DNA of 49,585 bases, from NCBI GenBank assembly GCA_051453625.1, contig JBOZIK010000001.1, positions 147,719,350 to 147,768,934 on the forward strand, read 5' to 3'. A model generated the notes under the pieces. The model saw only the letters and a program-made list of their open reading frames with translations, ran no database searches and was not told the origin of the DNA. Positions 35,989-48,500 of the stretch are shown one piece after another. Source of the stretch: Welwitschia mirabilis (lineage: Eukaryota; Gnetophyta; Gnetopsida; Welwitschiales). Every line of letters starts with the position of its first letter. Position 1 is the stretch's first letter. Position numbers and translations under genes: made by a program.

Positions 35989-36140
35989 CTAGAGAGTAAA
36001 GGGTGTAAATGATCCCCTCTAGATATGTTATCTTGAAGTACAATAAATTACATCTAGAGAGTAAAGAGGATAAAATTGATCCCCTCTAGATATGTGCATC
36101 TAGATTACTGTAAATTTCCTTCAAAAAGTAAAGAGAGCAA
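35989..36140 (+). repeat. ~65 bp tandem repeat in element F LTR
   Basis: Three units start near 35989, 36051 and 36117. Each has AGAGTAAAG (or AAAGTAAAG), an A-rich middle, and a CCCCTCTAGATATG-type end. Present also at 43488-43665 in the 3' LTR, so it predates insertion. Confidence 0.8.
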
Positions 36141-36790
36141 TTTTTCTCCTCTGATGAGTGTAACTAGATAAATAGAAAATGTTGTTTTGATCATATCTTA
36201 TAATGCACTTTGATTTTTTGATAGTACATCTTAGATTGTTGGGCATTATATTCTTCAATTTTCTTGGTTACATGTTAGTTCTTCTTGAGAGTCCTATCTT
36301 GTACTTAAAATCCCCTTATCTAAACCTTATCATGGATCATACTAGAAATTATCAAGTTATAGTTCTCACATCATGGTTACATGTGCAGGACCTACTGTGA
36401 AAAAGGCCTTAGAACAAGCTAGCTGATGCAAATTAGACTAAGATTTATTTTTCTACTTGTTGCTTAGATGCATGTGGTTAAAGAACCCTAGACGTTCTAA
36501 ATAAATTTTATTATTTATGTAAACATGAATATTATAATCATATTTATTTAAAGAATTGATATGGATATTTCACAATTTATTATCTCCTTTTAATTAAAAG
36601 GATTACAAGTGTTTAAAGCAAAAGTTATATGTCTATGTGTATTTTATAGATGTATTATTATTACCCATAATTAAAGTTTTAGATTGTGTATTCTCAAATA
36701 ATATGTGATTGATATTGTAAGCTTATATTCTTAAAGTAATTTAAAACATGATAGGTTCTTAATTAGTTCATATTTCTAGGAAATAGTAAG

Positions 36791-36985
36791 GATGTTACAT
36801 TTGGGTATCTAAGTAAGCTTAAAGTTATCTATAGTGGATTTTAGATCATTACATTTTGGAATTAGAGCAAGATTAGGTTTTTGGTACTAGCTAACCGGGG
36901 TATTACATTTTGGTATTAGAGAAAGATTAGTTTTTGGTATTAGAGTATCAGGTTTTACATTTTGGTATTGGATCCTAGGTTGGAA
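36791..36985 (+). repeat. Ladder of primer-binding-site-like modules
   Basis: Modules of the form TTACATTTTGGTATTAGAGCA occur at about 36791, 36849, 36901 and 36951, spaced 50-58 bases. Each pairs an LTR-like end (TTACA) with a tRNA-Met complement (TGGTATYAGAG). The last one is the true LTR end and primer-binding site. The 3' LTR keeps the same ladder at about 44298, 44354 and 44407. Confidence 0.75.
36963..36980 (+). promoter_or_regulatory. Primer-binding site, tRNA-Met type (element F)
   Basis: TGGTATTGGATCCTAGGT begins three bases after the LTR end (36959). It resembles the TGGTATCAGAGCCTAGGT site of Tekay/Del-type Ty3/gypsy elements, with a few changes. This and the LTR ends suggest a Ty3/gypsy relative rather than copia. 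Confidence 0.7.
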
Positions 36986-39900
36986 CTTGACAAGCATAAG
37001 TACTATTAAATTATAATAAATTTTAACCTCAAACCCTAAGAAGTTAATAATGTGTACTTGTTGAATTTTATAGACAATAACATTATCCTAAATAAGAAGA
37101 AATCTGACATTTCTTAATAAAAAGATTTAGATATCCATCAAAATAAGGAAATTAAAAGACGACATATTTGGTTAGCCTCAGAACATTAAAGGGAAGAAAA
37201 TAATCCATGAATACAACTTAAGAATAACTAAATTATGTAAGTAAGTATTTCTAAGAGCATTGTAAAAAATGAAAATCTTGTTATACTACTGATATGGACT
37301 AATGAAAAGAGTCAAAATGAAGTGTGAATCACACTGGTCTAATGACCAAATGAAGAGGATGGGAATTGGATCTTGTGACCTAACACTCTCAAACCTATTA
37401 TCTTAGCCATCTTATCATGGTGTTTATGTTAAATAAAAAGTACAACAAATTTCATAAGACATTCAACAGCCAATTATGTATAAACTATAAATCAGGCATG
37501 TGACATGGCTCTTCCATTAACATCTTTTTATTTATGTTAAAGTATGTCCTGCATAAACATCAGATCCACACTTGAAAACAAATGCACAGATAGTTATAGT
37601 TTATTAGGGAAGATGCATTAAAATTGAATAGTAAAGAACTTAGTTATTGGAACCCTAGGGAAAAGCTTATGATGCCAAATGTAATCACAAAATTTCAAAT
37701 CATTAAAGGTAAATAGAGATCTATGAGCTTACAATTGTTAACTAGACTAAGATGCTCGAATGTCTATAACCTCTAGATATTACCTTCTGTCAAGTTCATC
37801 AAAATAATTTTACCTCATCAAAATCCAGAAAAAATAAAGATTCAAATACTTTAGCAAGAGCAAGTGAGTAAGATTAAAAATATCATAAGAAAACAATAAG
37901 AGGTGAGGAGTCTATTACATTTTTGAGTCATGCTCAGATTGTATTTTTGAATTTAACAAATGTATGAACAACATGATAAAATATTAGCCAATGAAGAAAG
38001 AGAAGTAGACATGGATCTTAAAGGTTTAAAACAATGTGGGGATTACGAGATAAATGTAAACAAGCCACTTTAAAAGCTTTTAGAAGTTTATTCTATGAGC
38101 ATAAACATTATGCAATGTGAAGTAACCACGATGAGAAAGAGTAAATCACTAAATATATTATTTATAATGCTTATCAATGTAGGTAATCCTATAAAAATAT
38201 AAAGGAAATGAAAACTAATAGGAAAGATATAAATAAGAAGAAGGATATTATTTATTTAAAAGATACAATTTAGGGAAAATCAAAGGAAATATCTAAGATC
38301 ATTATAGAGACTAATGATAAGACTGAAGATCAGGGAATTGTTTTGATCATTACAAATGAAAACGATTGGGTCCAATCATTAGAAAAACCTTTGAAAGTGG
38401 AAAACTAGAGGCTCTTATACATCAATATGACTCTATTATTAGAAATCTGAAATAGGATATTAAAGACATCATTACAAATTTATACATATTGTGGATAAGC
38501 TTTGAGTTTTGTTATCAGGTGTAGATGCTCTTGGGAGTCGTATTACTACTTAAGTGAGCAAATCCAAAACCACTATTCAAATGTAGAAGCTATAGTGGAT
38601 ATCCATATTAGCATTGTAAACATCATACATTAGTTCCTAAAATGTTATTTTCAAAAATTACTTTGAGAATAAATAAAAGAATAGTTATGCATTCATAAAT
38701 AGAAAGCTAAAGTATCAAGATAATGTAGTGTAAAAACAATTAGAAATGGTGAAAGTCCAATGGTTATTGAGTTAAAGTAATAGAAAAATCTAAATCATTA
38801 TTTAAATAATTAATTATAAGAATGGAAAAGTGAAGCATTATTAAGAGGAATAACCAATGCAATGATAGAAATAAGGAACCATTATGTTAAGCCATTATCT
38901 ACTTTAATAGATGGATACTTATAGTTTAGATTACCTAAGACCAAGTTTATAAAAAATGATTGAGTATTTTATGTGAAGCATTTATTAGCTTTAAATGTTG
39001 ATTCATGGATTTGGAGTAGTTTGGTGTGTCCTTCACTAAAATCTTGTCCTATTTGCATTACATTGATAATATTGATGTAGACATTTCATAGCCTATAGCT
39101 ACATTTCCAAATTTGAAGCCTCTACTCATATGAAAGGATTACCTTTAAACTACTAATAATTTCTACTACTCATAAGTACTTCAGATATGATATTGCATGG
39201 AAATAAAGATGAACTCATTAATAGCCATGATAGAGGCACCTATAATAAGATTGAAGGAATCACTAATGATAATTAACTTGGTATCAACTTAAATTATGTT
39301 CATGTCCCTCATCAAACTTATTATTGATATAAGTTTATTATTGGCATCTAACGTTGCTGCCTTAGGCTAGGTGTTCCATCTATTTACATTAGAAAATTTA
39401 CTTGTTATCATCTTGTCTTCTTCACAAGCATCTCATCTACATTTTTTTGTCCCATCCATCTTATTCTCATCCTTGTCATTATCTATCTCCCATACGTATC
39501 TTAATATAACACAATTCATCTCCCAAAAATTAAAATTCTATATCAGGGTATCTCACTAAGAAATTTGAATTCAATAAAAGAGATTTGATGAATCTTATGA
39601 ATATGGATAGTTTTTTGTGCTTAAGATCCTTGAAAGAAGTTCATGAAAGGGCATTCTTTCATGCTGCTAATGTTTACATGCAAAGATGCAAAGATCACAC
39701 ATAAGGATGATTATAGTAAAAGGGGAAAATCTATCTACATGCTAGTAAAGAATGACAAGAGAGAAGAGGAGAATGCATTAGCCACTGCATAGAAAACATG
39801 CACAAGGAAGATGGGAGACATGTGTGAAAGGAGTAAAGAATGACTATGATGTCTAGCTAACTAGCAACATGATTTTTAGGGAGAATAAGCAAAGAAAAGC

Positions 39901-42456
39901 ATGTAAGAAGGAGAAGCATATTCAAAAGATGTTTACTAGCCTTTACAAATCAAGGAGCTTTTTAGTGAGAGGTAATATGATGACTTCTAGAACATTAACA
40001 ATCATGCTTAAATTATGAGAGAGAGCTTTAAGACTTGGCATATAAGGAATCATATAACTTTTGGCTATTACTATCATGGTTACATCAAGGATAAGGTGGA
40101 AAACATTAGATTGTTGAGAGGAATGATGAAGGACAGACTGATCAAAAAATAAAGAAGTGAAAACTTGCCATTGGCACATAGCAAGAAAAAAAGATGAGAT
40201 ACTTAAAGGAAAGATAAGGTAATAGAATTCATATAAGAAGATGCAAAAATTTTCTTCTCATAAAATGGATCCTCCTGTCAAAAAATATATCCATCTTTTT
40301 GAACTTCAAATATTTCATGTGTCATCTGATGTATTAAATACATGGGATCTTGAGCTTTATCTCATCCCTACATTTGTGTCTTGTCAAGGTTAATATACTT
40401 TATTGGTTACATAAAAATATAAATATATGCATAGAAATGAAAAATTAAAATAGAAATAATTAATATGCTATGATTTCAAGATTCTTTTCATTGTGATAAT
40501 TCTTTATTCTATACAAATAAATTGTAAAAATAAATGAAACCCTTCTATATTGTGAACCTTAGAGTTTAACATATATTCATAAGAGTGCAATTTTTAGCAT
40601 GGCTAATTTGGAACCAATATGGCAGAGAGTAGATCTAGTATAGGTGAGTTTAAGAAACATACATTAACTTGCACTTTTGCAAATTGTCATATTACCTTAT
40701 CAATTAAGCCATTATGTCCAAGTTTGTTTTCTATAAGAGTTTAACATTCCAACCATAAATTTCATCTATAATAGGTTAATACATGGTCAAAAGTGGATAG
40801 AACATGATCACGAATTAGAAGAAAATTTGGAATTTGATGCTTTTATTTTGAAAAAAAAACATGATGATCCTATTAACAGGATCATAGGGGAAACATATAT
40901 GTGTCAAACTTTACAAAAGTGGATTTAATATAGAAATTCTAATGTAGGAAAATAATAAGTGACATCCTTTAGAAAAATAAATATTTGGTTATTTTATTGA
41001 CATGTATTTAGATTTTAGTCTAATAGTTATGACTTTACTTAATCCTTGATGATAATGACATATAATTTTTCTTGTTTTGTAGTTTTAAAGGAATAGTAAT
41101 TTTATATGTGTTTTCTTATTCTTAAGATTATTTGAAAAAGATGTATGGTAAAAGTTACAACTTTCATATTGGTCTATCCTAACTCTTTCCATAACTTGTA
41201 GCTTCTCTATCTATAAACTTCACTTCATTCTTCTACTTTCTAAGCTTCAAAAGTATTAAAACTTATAGCTACAAACCTACTATATTAAACTTGGCCTTTT
41301 TGGAAAGTAGTAGTTCATGATTAATACCTATCAACATTTATGGAATTATTATTGTAGATTTACTAGCATAACTCTATTAACCTATTGCATGATAATTAAA
41401 AGGGTTACATCTTTAGCTTATATTGGTAACCTATGTACTATTGTCAATAAGCTTTCCTTACTTATACTTAACTTGTTAAGTTCTATATTATACATATCAA
41501 TCTTTGAAGTGGAAATTTAACTACACTATGCAAGTAGAAATGTCAAAGAGACATTGAAGAAAGCACACAATGAAGTAGTGTAAAGTGAAAGAGATTTATA
41601 ATTTATAAGCTTAGGCTTGAGAAATTTCTAATTAACAAATTTAAAGATGAGTACCACAATTTTAAGTAAGAGATTTTTATGTTGCAATATTTGATCTTCC
41701 AATTTTGGATTAAATAGTCCAAGCATATTTTGATTTCTTTCGGAGAAAAGAGATCATTAAGATATTTTAGCTTATGAAATTGAATGATTTACAATCATAT
41801 ATAAGTATATTCAACTAAGTTGAAAGAAATTCTTTGAAAAATTAATTAATTAATCCTTATCTAGCCTTGCATGAGAGATATATTAGTTCATAACATTTTT
41901 CCAAATTAACTAATCATTAAGACCTTAGCAAATGGGGAAGGTTAAAAGTTCATGTCTACAAAAAGAGTTTTTCTAAATTTTTAAGATTAATGTACACATA
42001 AAATACAACTTATAGAGCATATGCAATGAAGTAAAAGTGAAGGGTAGAGGAAGAATAAAATTTTTAAAGACTTGATCATTTCAGACACAAGAGNNNNNNN
42101 NNNNNNNNNNNNNNNNNNNNNNNNNNNNNNNNNNNNNNNNNNNNNNNNNNNNNNNNNNNNNNNNNNNNNNNNNNNNNNNNNNNNNNNNNNNNNTAAAAGT
42201 GAAGTGTAGAGGAAGAATAAAATTTTTAAAGACTTGATCATTTCAGACACAAGAGATGATTAGTGTTATCATGATGATTAATATCTTTGATTAGAAAGCC
42301 TGTAGATAACACTTAACTTATTCAACAATTTATATGACATTAAAGAAAGATAAATTCAACTTTGTAAGTATAATAATTAGGAGAGATAGAAAGAGTAGCT
42401 ACATGAAAAAATAAAATAGATGTATTATAGCTTAATTTTTAAGGATAAAACCTCTT
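36981..42456 (+). mobile_element. Interior of element F, no recognisable gag-pol
   Basis: About 5.5 kb between two LTRs. I searched both strands by eye for protease (DxGAS), RT (FMDD, YxDD, LPFGL), RNase H (DAS), integrase and zinc-knuckle patterns and found none. The longest frames (39943-40179 minus, 41317-41520 plus) resemble nothing known. It could be a large non-autonomous (LARD-like) element mobilised by a relative, or a gag-pol too decayed to read; the former is favoured because equally old elements nearby are still readable. It contains the N gap at 42094-42193. Confidence 0.6.
42094..42193. other. Assembly gap (100 N) with repeated flanks
   Basis: The 62 bases 42032-42093 recur at 42194-42255 with one mismatch, so the two contigs probably overlap here and the inserted Ns are artificial. 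Confidence 0.85.
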
Positions 42457-42466
42457 AAGAGGTGGA
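42457..42466 (+). promoter_or_regulatory. Polypurine tract of element F
   Basis: AAGAGGTGGA lies four bases before the 3' LTR start at 42471, the expected place for the plus-strand primer, and resembles the 'GAGGTGGATT' tract before Tekay-type LTRs. It fixes the + orientation of the element. Confidence 0.65.
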
Positions 42467-42470
42467 TTAA

Positions 42471-44466
42471 TATCACATCCAGATTTTTGAGGTTTAGAGA
42501 CCTAGCTAAATTATTTATCATTATTACTATCATTAAGATATAATTATATTATAAAACATTTATGCTACAACTTTCTATTTTAAGTCATTTTATTTGTAAT
42601 AGCTATAATATTATTTTTTTATAAATTCTTGATAATTAATCATGATCTTTTATGGCTAAGGTAGTGGTTAAAATTGTGATCATATTAGTGGTTGCATTAT
42701 TTTCCTTTTTTAATAGTTATAACTTTTCCTTTATTTAAACATGGAAGTTATATTGTTGAGGTGACTCATTTAATTCCTTATTTTAATAAATGAATTATTA
42801 TTTATTATGATAAAATATTATTCACCTAGCGGCCTGGCAAGGTAATGAAATCCCCACTAGTTCCATCACCTACATCACTTTGATCACCTATACCACTTCC
42901 ACCAACTTCCCTACTTCCACCACATTAACCACCATTACCACCCTCTTTTATGATGTTATCTCTTCAAGTTATTATGTCTCTTAATCTTCTTTATCCTCTA
43001 TTATAAATAGGACCTTCTTCTCCTCTTATTCATATCTTGAGAAAGCCTTCTCTATCGAATCTTAGTAACTTCAACTTGGAGCTTGGAAGTTTTTGGAACT
43101 TTAAATCTCTAGAAGTTTTCAAATTTTCATTTTAATTTTGGTATGTTTTATGATATTTCATTTTATTCTTGTATGGTTCTTAACTTTTGTTTTATTTCTT
43201 GTGTGATTTATATATGGTTTTTGGTTTGGTATATTTGCTTGTATGATTTATGATTTAAGTCTATTTCTTGTATGTTATTTGCTTACTTCTTGCATTCTTG
43301 TCCATTTGTCATGCTTTCATCTCTTAAAATCTTGTTTATTATTTTACATACTATTGAAAGCTTGTAAATTCTATTCATAAACCATATCCATGTTTAGGAG
43401 TTTTTTCATCTTATTCCTTACCTATAATGATTTAAGCTTGTGACTTTTTGTTGATCCGTAATTTATATATTGTAGATTGATAAAACTTCCTCTAGAGAGT
43501 TAAGGGAGTAAATGATCCCCTCTAGATATGTTGAGCTAAAGTACAATAAATTACATTGAGATAGTAAAGAAAGTAAAATTGGTCCTCTCTGGATGCGTGC
43601 ATCTAGATTACTATAAATTTCCTATAGAGAGTAAAGGGAGTAATTTGTTCCCTTTACATAAGTGTAACCAAATAAATTGAAAATATTTTTTTGTTCATAT
43701 CTTACAATGCACGTTGGTTTTTTGATAGTACATCTTGGATTATTGGGCATTGCATTATTTGATAGTCTTAGTCACATTTTGGTTCGTCTTAAGAGTCTTA
43801 TCATGTGCTTGTAATCCCCTTATGTAAATCTTGTCATGGATCATATTAGAAACTCAGAAGGTTACAATCTTATGCCATGTTTGCATGTGCAGGACCTACT
43901 ACAAAGAAGGCATTGAAATGATCTAGCTAATGTAATTTGAATTGAGATCTATTCTCCTACTTCTTGTTTAGATGCATGTATTTGAAGGACCTTATATGTC
44001 TTAAATAAATTTTATTATTTATGTAAACATGAATATTGTAATCCAATTTATCTAAAGAAGTGTTATGAATATTTTTCAATGTATTATGTCCTTTTTATTG
44101 GAAGGATTTCAAGTGTCTAGTGCAAAAATTATATGCCTATGTGTGTTTTATAGATTTTTTATTGTAACCCATAATATAAGTCCTATATTATGTATTCTTA
44201 AATAATATGTAGTTGATATTTTAAGCTTATATTCTTATAGTGATTTAAAACATTATAAATTTTTAATTAATGCATATTTTTTGGGAAATATTGAGGACAT
44301 TACATTTGGATATCTAAGTAAACTTGAAGTTATCTATAGTGGATTTTAGATTTTTACATTTTCGTATCAAAGTAAGATTAGGTTTTTGGTATTAGATAAT
44401 TAGGATGTTATATTTTGGTATTAAAGCAAGATTAGATTTTTGGTATTATATAGTTAGGATATTATA
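42471..44466 (+). mobile_element. 3' LTR of element F (1996 bp)
   Basis: Starts TATCACATCC and ends GATATTATA. Homologous throughout to 34953-36959, with numerous substitutions and small indels. Keeps the TATA box (43002-43009), the CACTTCCACC-type tract (42850-42945), the ~65 bp repeats (43488-43665) and the primer-site ladder. Confidence 0.88.
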
Positions 44467-44471
44467 AATTC
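44467..44471 (+). repeat. Right target-site duplication of element F
   Basis: AATTC, against GATTC at 34948-34952. Confidence 0.55.
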
Positions 44472-45015
44472 AATTAATTTTTAGTAGATTAAAATAACTT
44501 GCAAGTAAAATACCAAAAATTAATTCTTTATAGTAATAATTTAAGTAATTAATAGATAAAACATGATTAAAAATAAATTAATTACAAATATTATAATGTT
44601 TTAAATTACTAGATTAGGATTGAACTATATAATTTAACAAGGAACGTTACAAAATTAAATAATAAGAAATTTAATAATGCATTAGTTGGGAAGAAATGAA
44701 GTATCTCTTTATTAAAATAGTAGCAGTTTGCCTTCTATGCCTTATTTCAAACTTGGAATAGTGGTTAAAAGGTAAAGATGTGGACTATGATCTTAGTGCC
44801 CCTTCTAGGACCCTCGGGAATTAATCAAGGTTTTATTAATTACATTCATTCTATGTTTTCATTCCTACCTAATTCCATAGGTTTATAAACCAAGATGAAC
44901 ACAATGTTACAATTTAAGGATCACATCCTTTTGTTATGTAGTAGTTATGATTAACTATGATTTTAATTATATTTAATAATAATCACTTAAGTAAAAGTGA
45001 TTTTATAATATTACA
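44472..45015 (-). mobile_element. Probable 3' LTR (part) of Ty3/gypsy element G
   Basis: On the minus strand the sequence starts TGTAATATTATAAAATCAC at 45015, directly after a purine tract (45018-45029, AAAGGGAAGGA). The LTR would run leftwards; its outer end is uncertain and may have been cut by the insertion of element F, in which case the remainder lies left of 34953. No second LTR was found in the window. Confidence 0.5.
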
Positions 45016-45899
45016 TGTCCTTCCCTTTAATTTCTTAACTTGTTCTCAAGCATTGACTCCTCATTGAATGAACTTCATGCACCTACATCCCCTGGCTATT
45101 TATCTTTAGTTTTAAGCATTAACACATCAATGGATGAACTACTTTCTCTTGTGTTCCCTAGTTATTTATTGATCCACAAATTAATTAAGGATAAATAAAA
45201 CAAATATATGATAAATATTCATCACATTTTCCTAAATAAATGAAAAGGAGTCTTATTTCATTTAATCAAGTATATAATCATGAACTTTGTTCTTTATTAT
45301 AGGGCTTGAAAGAATGACATGGATTACTAGATGAAGTTAAAACATCTTGGATGGCCACTCTAACTTATAAGCAAAATATTTAGTTTTTTAAGTGATTTAC
45401 AATAGTAGTTGATCTTTGATTTAAATTTTATTTAATCATAGAATTCCTTGTACTAATCTTTATGTACTTATTAGATACTTTTTATTCTTTTATTATCTTA
45501 TCTTTGAAATCTAATTTATTCTTTCTTCCAATCTCTTATTGTATAAAGTCTAAGTAATTTACCAGAGCTAAATATTTTCTCCTATGCATGTCCTCAAAAT
45601 ATGAGCATGGAATTGATGTCTAAAAGATCTTTATCTTCTAGATGATAAGTGGTATTGAACTCCAAGTAGGAACTTGGGGTTTCTATGTGAAATGATAACA
45701 TGTAAGCATCTCTAAAATCTAAAACTTTTTATAGAAAATGTAAATACAATTCCTCTCCATTCCCTTTAAGAATTAATTATCCAAATGAATATAGGACTAA
45801 TAGGTTTAGTTGATGAAAGATAATTCTAATGTTTGCTTTCTTTTTACTCCTCTATATAGAGTATTATATAAGTGTTTTTGCAAGTGATACTTAGTGTTA
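45016..45899 (-). pseudogene. Internally deleted pol remnant of element G
   Basis: Minus strand. Just before the purine tract, the frame reads MLENKLRN, resembling the LEDKV tail that ends pol in many plant Ty3/gypsy elements. From there to the gag remnant at 45900 is only about 850 bases, far too short for protease, RT and integrase, none of which I can see. The middle of pol has therefore been deleted or is beyond recognition. Confidence 0.4.
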
Positions 45900-46900
45900 C
45901 TACCCTTGAGGTTGCTTCTATTAAGAGTAGAAATACTTTTATTCTTGGAAGGGAAGTTTTTAGGAATGTGTTCTTCCTTCTTACATTTATAATAGATGTG
46001 GTTGCCTTGGAATCCATAATGTAGAGGTTGATTTCTAATAGAAGTTAGAGTGCTTGCTTAACTAGGCTAGTTATCCATTCATCAATTATCTTATGATTTA
46101 AGATAATATCTCCTCTAAAATCATCTTTTATTACTTTAATTCTTAAGGTACATATAATGCTTTGGACCTTTCGTGGAAGTGTATCAATAAAACTCTTGAT
46201 AAGTTGCTTCTTCAAAAAACTTTTCNNNNNNNNNNATACTATATGAAGCATTAGAATTATGACCAATGTTCATCTAATGGATGCTTCCCTAGATATAAGC
46301 ATTAGAGCTCAATCATTTAACATTTAATGACATCATTAGGAATAAAATTATTTTTGAATTCTTTCATAACAATCTCTTAAGTGATATAGTGATTTAACTT
46401 TTGTTGGCATCAGAGCCACCATTTTTATACAATTTTAATGAGAAAAATAGTTGCATGGATGTATCTTTCTTCTATTAATTTATTATAAAGAGTGAAGTAT
46501 TTTTCTATTAATTAAATCCATGACATGACTTTCTCATTGCTTCCTATTTACCCTTATAGATTTATAATTAAATCATTTTTGAAATTTTTTTCTCTCTTTT
46601 TATTCTACTATTAGATCATTTGCTTAGTTGGACAAGAATACTTGAAGATTTTTTTCTATGTTTAGAAGCCTAATTTATAAATTTTGAAGATCAAGTTGTC
46701 TAGTGAGAAAATTTAGTCCAAAAGTGAAGGGTTATTTAAGTGGATATTGTAGATCCTATTCCATTAGATGGTTAGGTTATTTCAAGCATGAAAGAAGTAA
46801 GTCCATTTTATTAGAGAGATCCTTGTTTTATGAGCGAACCTCATTTAGTTGATTTTTAATAGTTTATATTCAATAATTTATTTTATACTTCATTAGTCTC
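45900..46900 (-). pseudogene. Gag of Ty3/gypsy element G with zinc knuckle
   Basis: Minus strand. The knuckle at 45953-45994 reads YYKCKKEEHIPKNF, with exact CX2CX4HX4C spacing but the first Cys changed to Tyr and the last to Phe. Upstream, 46045-46225 reads KKQLIKSFIDTLPRKVQSII, matching the 'FLxGLxPxIRxEV' gag segment. Further upstream, near 46420-46500, HATIFLIKI-type sequence lies where relatives have 'hLxGxAlxWyq'. A 10 N gap (46226-46235) interrupts it. Confidence 0.65.
46226..46235. other. Assembly gap (10 N)
   Basis: A short gap inside the gag remnant of element G. Unlike the 100 N gaps, it has no repeated flanks. Confidence 0.95.
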
Positions 46901-47089
46901 CACTATGTCCTATATTTCATTTTTTCCATACCCTTTTTCATGGGTTGTATTAATCGTTAAATAGATTTATTTTTCAAAGGTTATTTTTAAAACCATTAAG
47001 ATGGCTAATTAACATTTGATAACTACTAGGTTAGTTTGATAACTTATGTAACTATCATAATTATTATAACTACTAGAGCAGTGAGTAAT

Positions 47090-48500
47090 AGTGACCTTAG
47101 ATTTATGAACAGGTAAGTATGATGTTAAATTTTTATGACCCAGTGTGAAATTAAACATTGGTCAACTAAGTGTAATGTTAAGTCTCTATTAGCTAAGGAG
47201 GATACTAGACTCGAACTACAACATTAGATCTTAGTGATAAAGTATGATATTAAACTTTAGTTGGCTAAGTGAAATGTCAAGCCTTCATTGACCAAGTGTG
47301 ATGTTAGATTTTGGTAACCAAGTATGACGTTAGACTTCAGTTAACCAAGTGTAACACTATGCCTCAATTAACCAAGTTTGACATTAAACTCAAACTTCAA
47401 TGTAAAACTTCAGCTAGGTAAGTATGACATCAGAATTCAATTAGTTAAGTACGATGTCTAACCTCTATCAATCAAGTATAAAATTAGGATTTTAAGGATC
47501 AAGTGTGGTATTAGACATCATAAGACTAAGTGTAGTGTTAAACCTTTAGGAAACTAAGTGTGACATTATATCTTTGGGTAATCCAATGTGACATTAGACT
47601 CTAATGAATCAAGCGCAACATTAGACCTATAGGAATCAAATGCAACATTAAGCATCTATGAGTTAAGTATGATGTTAGACATCCAGGGGACCAAGTGTAA
47701 CATTAGCCTTTAGGGGATCAATTATAACATTAGGATTTAGTAAACCAAGTATGACATCAAGCATTTAGGTGATCAAGTGAAACATTAGAATCTAATGAAT
47801 GAAATATGATGTTAGGCATTTAAGTGTTAAGTACACTATTAGATCTTTGGATGTTCAACTACAATGTCATGCCTCTGGGGATCAAGTGAAACATTAAGCA
47901 TTACGAAATGATGTATGATGTCAGATCTCCAAGGAATTAAGTATAACATTAGGTCTTAGTGGACCAAGTGCAATGCCAAGCTCTAGGGATCAAGTGTAAT
48001 GTTAAACCTTTAGATGACTAAGTCCAATGTTGGATTCTAGTTAGCCAAGTATAAGATTAGATCTCTAGGAAGTTGCATATGACATTAGGCTTTAGTCGAT
48101 CAAGTGTGATGTCAGACTTTATAACTACATATGATATCAGACTTCTATTAGCCAAGTATGATTTCAAACTTCAATTGATTAATTTTGCCATCACATTCAA
48201 CTATAACATTAGACTTTTATGACCCAAGTGTGATGTTGAATGTGGGAACCAGGACTATAACATTAAATCTATAAATCAAGTGTGATAATGGATGTGAGGC
48301 CCATGACTATGATTTTAGATCTGTGAATCAAGTGTAATGTTGGATGTTGGGTCCATGACTATGATGTCAAACTTGTAAACCAAGTGAATGAGATCCATCA
48401 AGTGTGATATTAGGTTTTTTAGGATAACCATGATGTCAAAGGTAGGACTCTACAAATGTAACATTAGACTTGTACATCAATGTCATTTTCCATCTACTAT
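47090..48500. repeat. Minisatellite, ~27 bp period
   Basis: Some fifty degenerate units built on AAGTGTGATGTTAGACTT plus a variable 8-10 base linker often ending ACC. Units vary in sequence (AAGTATGAC, AAGTGTAAC) and length (about 24-30 bases), so the array is old. On either strand the unit is interrupted by stops, so it is not a protein repeat. Its position beside a decayed gypsy gag suggests it may have grown from retrotransposon untranslated sequence. Confidence 0.85.

Larger units (their letters stand above)
34953..36959 (+). mobile_element. 5' LTR of element F (2007 bp)
   Basis: Matches 42471-44466 end to end. It starts TATTAGGTCC, an eroded TG start, and ends GGTTTTACA. Inside are a C/A-rich CACTTCCACC tract (35360-35432), a conserved TATA box (35487-35494), T-rich ~60 bp repeats (35630-35760) and a ~65 bp repeat carrying AGAGAGTAAAGAGG (35989-36140). 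The last 170 bases hold several primer-binding-site-like modules. The primer-binding site proper follows immediately. Confidence 0.88.

Noticed and set aside
45585-45650. A second LEDK-like pol tail (HLEDKDLLD) in element G
   Set aside because: Only a few residues match, and the surrounding frames show no chromodomain or integrase; not separable from chance.
47090-48500. CRISPR-like array
   Set aside because: Units are degenerate, without identical direct repeats alternating with unique spacers, in a plant retrotransposon context.
47090-48500. Coding repeat protein with 9-residue units (27 bp = 9 codons)
   Set aside because: Unit lengths vary by 1-3 bases and stops occur in all frames on both strands.
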